Source: Clostridiales bacterium
Lineage (GTDB): Bacteria > Bacillota_A > Clostridia > Lachnospirales > Lachnospiraceae
Length of the DNA stretch: 38,475 bases
Reading direction: 5' to 3'
NCBI GenBank assembly: GCA_030154385.1
Contig: JASKJZ010000002.1
Span: 1 to 38,475, forward strand
Every line of letters begins with the position of its first letter. The first letter of the stretch is position 1. Below the pieces are notes generated by a model. The model saw only the letters and a list, made by a program, of their open reading frames with translations, was not told the origin of the DNA and did no database searches. A program made the position numbers and the translations under genes. Shown piece by piece: positions 33,088 through 38,475 of this stretch.

Positions 33088-33815
33088 TCAAATCCCTCCT
33101 CTTCTTTCTCATGCGCATACCAAAGATAGGCATCCTCTAGCTTCTCATAGGGACTATTATTTATCGCTTCTTGTACACTTCCATGGTAAACCGTTATTCC
33201 TTTTTTTAAAATCAAAATCTCGTCACATAGAATCTCGACTTCGTCCATAAAATGCGACGTTAGTAACATCGTAATTCCCGCTTCCTTTAATCCAAGTAAG
33301 ATACGCCATACCTCTCTTCTGGCACTAGCATCAAGCCCCGTTGTCAATTCATCTAAAAAAACAAGTTCTGGCTTGGCTATGAGTGCTAAAACAATAAATA
33401 AGCGCTGTCTCTCCCCACCCGACAAATCCTTAACCTGATTTTTGCTCTTTTCTAGAATGCCGAAACGCTTCAACAATTGTCTGTAGTCCATTGTTTTAGA
33501 ATAGAGACCCTTCGTCTCTTCACATAGTTCTTCAACTCGTATTTCTCTTTGATAACACGAATCCTGAAATTGTACGCCGACTCTTTCAAACACCCTTTTT
33601 CTCTCAAAGAGTGGATCCATCCCATAAATCGATACCTGTCCCTTATCTCTTTTTTTTGTGCCTAGAATGCATTCCATGCTCGTACTCTTTCCAGCCCCGT
33701 TCGCACCTAATAGACCAAGCACGTGTCCCTTTTTAACACAAAAGCTTAACGAGTCTACAACCCTTCTTCCTTGGTAGCTCTTTGACAATCCTTCCACTTT
33801 CACTATATCTGACAT
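33084..33815 (-). CDS. ABC exporter ATPase
   Basis: I start at ATG 33815 (243 residues), eight bases after AAGGGG; a GTG at 33821 is possible. Walker A LLGANGAGKST (~35-45), the signature LSGGERQR, Walker B LVFLDELTTGLD and the H-loop LTSHFMDE are all intact. It is of the CcmA/DrrA drug-export type. It is the first gene of the three-gene operon. A perfect TATAAT lies 30-odd bases upstream (33852-33847 on the minus strand) with no good -35, which fits control by the operon's AraC protein. Confidence 0.93.
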   Translation of the reverse strand: MSDIVKVEGLSKSYQGRRVVDSLSFCVKKGHVLGLLGANGAGKSTSMECILGTKKRDKGQVSIYGMDPLFERKRVFERVGVQFQDSCYQREIRVEELCEETKGLYSKTMDYRQLLKRFGILEKSKNQVKDLSGGERQRLFIVLALIAKPELVFLDELTTGLDASARREVWRILLGLKEAGITMLLTSHFMDEVEILCDEILILKKGITVYHGSVQEAINNSPYEKLEDAYLWYAHEKEEEGFE

Positions 33816-33911
33816 CCTCACAGCCCCTTTCCATTGATTTTCCTTTATTATACGAGGCCAGCAAATACATCACTCGACTTATTTTGCTATCTTTCCATTC
33901 TCCTACTACAG

Positions 33912-33952
33912 AAAAAAACAGTGCTCCTCTTTCCTACGAAAGACAAACACTG
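33912..33952 (-). terminator. Terminator of the GH30 gene
   Basis: CAGTG (33919-33923) pairs with CACTG (33948-33952), enclosing CTTTC/GAAAG (33929-33933 with 33938-33942). On the minus strand it is followed by seven T's. It lies 25 bases past the GH30 stop. Confidence 0.75.
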
Positions 33953-33976
33953 CTTTTCTTATCCTTTGATGATCTT

Positions 33977-36900
33977 TTATTTACCCTTAACTTTTACACG
34001 GTACGTCTTGGTTTTGCCCTCGAGCTTCATCTTGACTGTAATTACAGCGGTTCCTTTTTTCACAATCCGTACATTTCCCCTTTTGCTAACTCGTACGATA
34101 GAAGGATCTGCAGATTTGAAGGAAAGGGTAGCCGCTTCTTGTGCATCGACTGGAAGTGATACTTCCAATCGTTTAGAGTCTCCCACTTTGAGAGTCTCCC
34201 GATTCACCACCTGCGTACGTTCAAATAACGTAGACACAATCTCTTTATCCGCTTCCTGTGGAAGTATGACGTATTTAGAACCGTAGTTTGCTGCAAAGGT
34301 AATGGTTCCATCCTCCCCAACTAAACGCTTAGTAGACGCAATTGAATTTAACTTCTGGTCAACGGCATACACATAAACCTCACGATTTTCCATCGTACTG
34401 ATATCATGAAGATTTATACGTACCTCTGCCGTTGCTGGGAATAATCCCTCTTGTCCAAAATCCAGTACCACGCCCTTCTGTTTTTCTTCTTCACGCAGTG
34501 ACTTCCCAAGGGCAGATAAGATTTCCTCATCCTTACTAAGATCACTTGTTTCCATCGAAAGATTGATCGCCTCAACCGCACGTTTTGATTTCTTTAGTTT
34601 CTTTCCATCAAATTGAACCTGATAGCGCTCTCTTCCTTTCTCATCGGTAATCGTAAAGGTTAAGCTTTTTGCCTCTTCCTTCCCTGCTTGCAAGATTTCC
34701 TCTCCCACTTCCAGAGAATGTAATTTCAAATTGTCTGCTGCCTCCAAAAGACTTGGAATTTTAATCTTAACTGCAACCTTTTTAACCTTTGAAGCCTTGA
34801 TTTGGGCAAGTATCTCTTTTGCAGGCACTTCGATATTAATCTGTTTTGGATTTTGCTTGGTGGCTCCAATTGCTTCTCGAAGAAGCGTCGCCTGACTGAT
34901 TTCACAGCCAATCGTTGCCGTCTTATCCTTGACCTCCTGTGTGATACGCTCCGTATTTACGGTGACGGGTTTTCCATCTGGACTTGTAATAACAGGCGCA
35001 TAGATGGAAGTGCCATCGGAACCTGGCTGATCGGGATCTGGTTGATTTGGATCAGGCTTATTATCCTCTTTCTTCTGGAAGGTGAGTTCAAAGCTCTTTA
35101 AGTTGGCACCATCCTTTCCTAGCGCGAACCGCAGCGTATACTCCCCTTTTGGCAATGAAATGGTCTTTGCTTCACTTGGAGCATATTTTGACCAAGATGT
35201 TGTTGCTGGTAAATCAAGTGTTCCAAGTGTAGTCTCCGTTCCATTTTCTGCCTTACTGATCTTCGCAGTAACGCCACTTGCACTTTCAATCGCATACGTC
35301 GCACTGACTGCATAATCTCCAGCTTCTGCAACCTTTATATGATAGTCGAGAGCTGTCCCATCTACGGTGTATTCTACATTATCACCTAATATGACATAGT
35401 TTTTCTCGGCATCACTAAATTGCTTAAATGGCACAATCTTTTCCTCACCGACCTTCATTCCTGTTAAATCCACTTGATAGAGCGGTGCAATTTCAATAGA
35501 AGAAATCTTGTATCCACCCGATTTTGCCTTTAGCTCCAGCGTCTGTTTTCCTGCGGACAACTCGATTTTTTGCCGCATCTGAACCGTTGCATTTGTCCAA
35601 AGTCCCGGAATACTGACCTGCTTATAGCTATTGGTACTGTAATACTCTCCTGCAACGCCGCGGTTTAGTTCCCAAGCATTTGCATAAGAGGTACCATCAG
35701 CCGTCTCTGTCTGGAAGGTGTAGGTGATATCATACTCCCCACTTGCTGCTACGTCCAGGAAGTAATCGGTAAAGTTCCCAGCCTGCACGGACTGCTTCAG
35801 GGAGCCCTTGTTGGCATATGCCATTGTCTCATCAAAGACCGTAGCCTTATCCTGTGAAACGGGAATGCATACCTCTGGAATCCCTTCCTCTGGCAAGCAA
35901 TGAATACTAGCCTGCAAGGCGTCTCCTCCAGTAGCATCTGCATAGGCATCTTTTGGAAGCTCTATGATCAGCTCGGCTTCTTTGTAAAACTTTTTATTAT
36001 AAGAGAGCACTAGCTTGACTCTAGTTGGACTCATCCACTGAACATTCGTCAATGAATAGTAAGCCGTTGCATCTCCTGCTAAAGAAATACCAGCTATTTT
36101 ATCTGCGATAAACGTTCCCCCTGTTAAATCCAGTAGAAACTCTTTTGTCCCGCCTAGCGTAACGACATGGCAGTCTTGTTCTGGAACGACCAATTCTTCG
36201 CTATCCTTATCGGCGCGTATCACAAAATAATTGATGGAATACGCATAAGCTCCCGATTTTTGCTTGATCAAAAGCTTCACTTCCACTTCCTGATCCGTAT
36301 CAAAATCCGTTCCTCGATTACCCACTAACTTAATTTGATAGTTTGTATCATCCACTCTCTGCGCTTGATAGCTTACGCCTTCTGGCAGATTATTTACGAT
36401 ACAGATTGCGCTCTCACTTGCAACCGTCGTATCTGCAACGATTCCTCCCACAACGGAAAGAGTCAGACTTTGGCTATCTTCCGCTCCCTCTAAAATAACA
36501 GGTGCCACAAGGTCGGCATACGCACCAAGTGATATCCAGTTGATATTGATGCCGGCTCCTCCTGTGGTAAAGCCTAAGATATAATCTCCAGCAGGAAGCG
36601 AAACATCTCCGCTTGTTGTCACAAAATTCGTCCAGCTCCCGCTTACGTTAAATCCATTTTCTCCTAGATAAGAAAAGGCACCTCCATTTCCTTTCGCCAG
36701 GATGTCTCCTCCAATCTGGTTATAACTAGTATCGTAAAGCTTGAGCCAAAATCCGACATTATCGGTATTTTCGGTCGCCGCCGACATGGTAAAGGTATAA
36801 GTATCCGCCTCTGGCACATGAATTTTATAGTAAATCGTATTATAAGAACTCATGTTTCCAAGCTCACTGCCATTATCAATTGTCGCACTGCCATCCATTT

Positions 36901-38475
36901 TTAGATAATCGCTGGCCTTCATTTTTCCTGGAATGGAATGTGTTTCCTTGGTCTGTATCAGGGAAATACGATAAATCTGAAGCCCTTCCGATAGTTTCAC
37001 ACGGAATGACTGTACACCCGGCTTTGCAAACAAAATCTGACCCTGTACGACTACCTTACGGCTATCCCAGGTCTTTGTTGCCTGAATGGTGGTAGCCAAG
37101 GTATCTCCTTGGTAAATCGAGATACTCTGATTGTCCTGTGTTGGTTTTTCCTCCAAACGGATTTGGAAAGCTCCAGCAGTCGGAACATCCACCACATACT
37201 CTGCATAATCACCATCGTGCATCGTGATATAAGACTCTGTATCTTCTGTATGAACACTTACGCCATCGCTTGCTTTTGAATATTTTTCCGCTAAGAAACC
37301 ATTTTCTAGATCTTCCTGTATGTTTTTTGGCATATCCCATACATACGTTCCAATATTTCCAGCTGGAAGCGCACCGATGATCTGCGTGCCCTCACATACA
37401 ATCTTAAAATTCTGCTTTTGCTTACTTGCGTTTACAACAACTGCCTTTAGGGTCTTCGTTGTCGGATTCATAAATACAACGTTGGACACCGTATCATTAG
37501 AGCCCAAATTTGAATCCACGCGTACATCACCAGGACGAATAAACCGTGAAAACTGACCACTAATATAAAACTCTGGCATTGCCCAGTAATCATTATCACT
37601 GCCTGCTGCCCTTGCAAACATGGTTGGGTCAGGGGTTCCTACCCAGTGATGTACCCCAACGTTGCTATCTAACATCGTTACCCAAGAGTTATAACTAACT
37701 GCACTATTTCGAAGATAAGTAATAATCGAATTTGCTCCCTGGGTTCCCCATACGGAACGCTCGGTTAGATTGACCGTCTGGGAAGTTACTCCATTTTTAT
37801 TTAACAGCTCGTCTAAGACCTTTTGCATATTCGTAAGGCTTCCGCTATAATCATGGAACGCGATTCCATCCAGCGCTTCATTTGCGCCAGGCTGTGACAA
37901 TATTTTGCTAACATAGGAATACGCATCCGAAGGATTATGATCAAAGGCCCAAAGCTTTACCTTCTTTTGTTCCTCCGATAACACGCTGCTGCCTGCCACT
38001 GCTTTTTTGATGGCAACTGCCAGCTTACCTTCCTGCTCTCCGCTCATCGCACAGCTTGGATAATCAATCTCAAGCATTGGCTCGTTTTGCAGTGTCATCG
38101 CGTACAAGGTAATTCCCTGCTTTGCATATTCTTCTAAGTATCTTGTATAATACATTGCCAAATCATCAATTGCGCTATCCTTTAGCGCGCCCCCCTTGAT
38201 GAGCAGGTCATTGTTTTTATAACTCTTACTTGCATTCGTTTCCTCTTTCATAAATCCTGGTGGTGTCCAAGACGATGCAAAGAAACGAACCTCCTTCTCT
38301 ACTCCAAATTTTTTTGCTGCTTCTTGTACCATGTGGATGGTCTTTATGATGTTATAATCAACATCCTTTTGAATTGAAAAGCCATTTCCTGTGTTTTTCG
38401 ACCAGTCTGGCTGATAGGTTTTTGTCGCCGCATAATAAATTCCATTGCTAGCATTTAATTCCTTTGCGTCATAAT
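33977..38475 (-). CDS. Giant modular GH30-type glycoside hydrolase, start outside window
   Basis: The frame stays open to the window edge (~1498 residues); an ATG at 38332 is internal to the catalytic domain, so the true start lies beyond. The GH30 barrel shows SSWTPPGFMKEE, acid/base glutamate in TLQNEP (visible residue ~131) and nucleophile in NLTERSVWG (~238). The family beta-sandwich follows (PEFYISGQFSRFIRPGDVRV). Then come several carbohydrate-binding-like beta-sandwiches of the CBM6/CBM35 type (~390-510, ~515-660, ~870-990, ~1000-1130). A PDPNQPDPDQPGSD linker follows, then a further domain and a C-terminal Big_2-like Ig domain. It is almost certainly secreted. There is no LPxTG motif. 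GH30 enzymes cut beta-glucans, glucosylceramide, fucosides or xylan. Confidence 0.9.
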   Translation of the reverse strand, partial: YDAKELNASNGIYYAATKTYQPDWSKNTGNGFSIQKDVDYNIIKTIHMVQEAAKKFGVEKEVRFFASSWTPPGFMKEETNASKSYKNNDLLIKGGALKDSAIDDLAMYYTRYLEEYAKQGITLYAMTLQNEPMLEIDYPSCAMSGEQEGKLAVAIKKAVAGSSVLSEEQKKVKLWAFDHNPSDAYSYVSKILSQPGANEALDGIAFHDYSGSLTNMQKVLDELLNKNGVTSQTVNLTERSVWGTQGANSIITYLRNSAVSYNSWVTMLDSNVGVHHWVGTPDPTMFARAAGSDNDYWAMPEFYISGQFSRFIRPGDVRVDSNLGSNDTVSNVVFMNPTTKTLKAVVVNASKQKQNFKIVCEGTQIIGALPAGNIGTYVWDMPKNIQEDLENGFLAEKYSKASDGVSVHTEDTESYITMHDGDYAEYVVDVPTAGAFQIRLEEKPTQDNQSISIYQGDTLATTIQATKTWDSRKVVVQGQILFAKPGVQSFRVKLSEGLQIYRISLIQTKETHSIPGKMKASDYLKMDGSATIDNGSELGNMSSYNTIYYKIHVPEADTYTFTMSAATENTDNVGFWLKLYDTSYNQIGGDILAKGNGGAFSYLGENGFNVSGSWTNFVTTSGDVSLPAGDYILGFTTGGAGININWISLGAYADLVAPVILEGAEDSQSLTLSVVGGIVADTTVASESAICIVNNLPEGVSYQAQRVDDTNYQIKLVGNRGTDFDTDQEVEVKLLIKQKSGAYAYSINYFVIRADKDSEELVVPEQDCHVVTLGGTKEFLLDLTGGTFIADKIAGISLAGDATAYYSLTNVQWMSPTRVKLVLSYNKKFYKEAELIIELPKDAYADATGGDALQASIHCLPEEGIPEVCIPVSQDKATVFDETMAYANKGSLKQSVQAGNFTDYFLDVAASGEYDITYTFQTETADGTSYANAWELNRGVAGEYYSTNSYKQVSIPGLWTNATVQMRQKIELSAGKQTLELKAKSGGYKISSIEIAPLYQVDLTGMKVGEEKIVPFKQFSDAEKNYVILGDNVEYTVDGTALDYHIKVAEAGDYAVSATYAIESASGVTAKISKAENGTETTLGTLDLPATTSWSKYAPSEAKTISLPKGEYTLRFALGKDGANLKSFELTFQKKEDNKPDPNQPDPDQPGSDGTSIYAPVITSPDGKPVTVNTERITQEVKDKTATIGCEISQATLLREAIGATKQNPKQINIEVPAKEILAQIKASKVKKVAVKIKIPSLLEAADNLKLHSLEVGEEILQAGKEEAKSLTFTITDEKGRERYQVQFDGKKLKKSKRAVEAINLSMETSDLSKDEEILSALGKSLREEEKQKGVVLDFGQEGLFPATAEVRINLHDISTMENREVYVYAVDQKLNSIASTKRLVGEDGTITFAANYGSKYVILPQEADKEIVSTLFERTQVVNRETLKVGDSKRLEVSLPVDAQEAATLSFKSADPSIVRVSKRGNVRIVKKGTAVITVKMKLEGKTKTYRVKVKGK

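Noticed and set aside
33834..34286. Plus-strand 150-codon open frame at the end of the GH30 gene
   Set aside because: Crosses the GH30 terminator and its Ig-like domain; no start signal.

Overview
The window reads as a low-to-moderate G+C Firmicutes chromosome, most likely gut Lachnospiraceae (Clostridium cluster XIVa). I base this on strong AGGAGG-type ribosome sites, codon use, the protein families present, and a MobA/MobL-type mobile element typical of that group. No rRNA, tRNA or CRISPR array is visible. Most genes lie on the minus strand.

Region by region: (1) 1-3.85 kb is the end of a mobilizable or integrative element. It has a primase-like N-terminus running off the edge, a MOBQ relaxase (mobA), a DUF3847-like partner, a divergent XRE regulator, a clear IncQ/pIP501-type oriT at 3114-3161 and a small gene with a palindromic control site. 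(2) 3.85-6.9 kb holds a two-gene cargo (DUF2961/GH172 glycosidase and a class-C beta-lactamase-fold serine hydrolase) plus broken arsR and aroE genes. It is bracketed by two diverged direct repeats (3653-3818 and 6841-7040) that look like ends of related elements. (3) 7.1-10.1 kb is a defence-like island: an SMC/OLD-type ATPase translationally coupled to a PIN nuclease, then a HigBA module with a broken toxin and an intact antitoxin and operator. (4) 10.1-17.2 kb is an alpha-mannoside locus (GH38, GH125, AraR-type GntR regulator) whose ABC importer has collapsed. (5) 17.3-20.9 kb is an operon of a membrane-tethered type I binding protein and a dCache-GGDEF-EAL protein. (6) 21-27.4 kb has an aldo/keto reductase, an FMN oxidoreductase, an M50-like peptidase with a TPR protein, an internally deleted GH2 enzyme and a HAD remnant. 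(7) 27.5-31.4 kb has a MerR-methyltransferase split at an A9 tract, an MFS exporter, a DUF188 protein and a zinc-finger/DUF2087 regulator. (8) 31.4-33.8 kb is an ABC exporter operon ending in an AraC regulator. (9) 33.98 kb to the right edge is the C-terminal ~1500 residues of a very large modular GH30 enzyme.

How it fits together: the host part is carbohydrate scavenging (mannosides, beta-glucans or related glycans) with drug/toxin efflux and c-di-GMP sensing. The left 10 kb is accreted mobile DNA. A striking shared property is gene decay: at least nine genes are broken (arsR, aroE, higB, the solute-binding protein, a permease, a pucR-type regulator, GH2, a HAD phosphatase and merR-MT), while their neighbours are intact.

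Best candidates for something undescribed are the ATPase-PIN pair at 7184-8922 and the tethered binding protein/GGDEF-EAL operon at 17344-20829.
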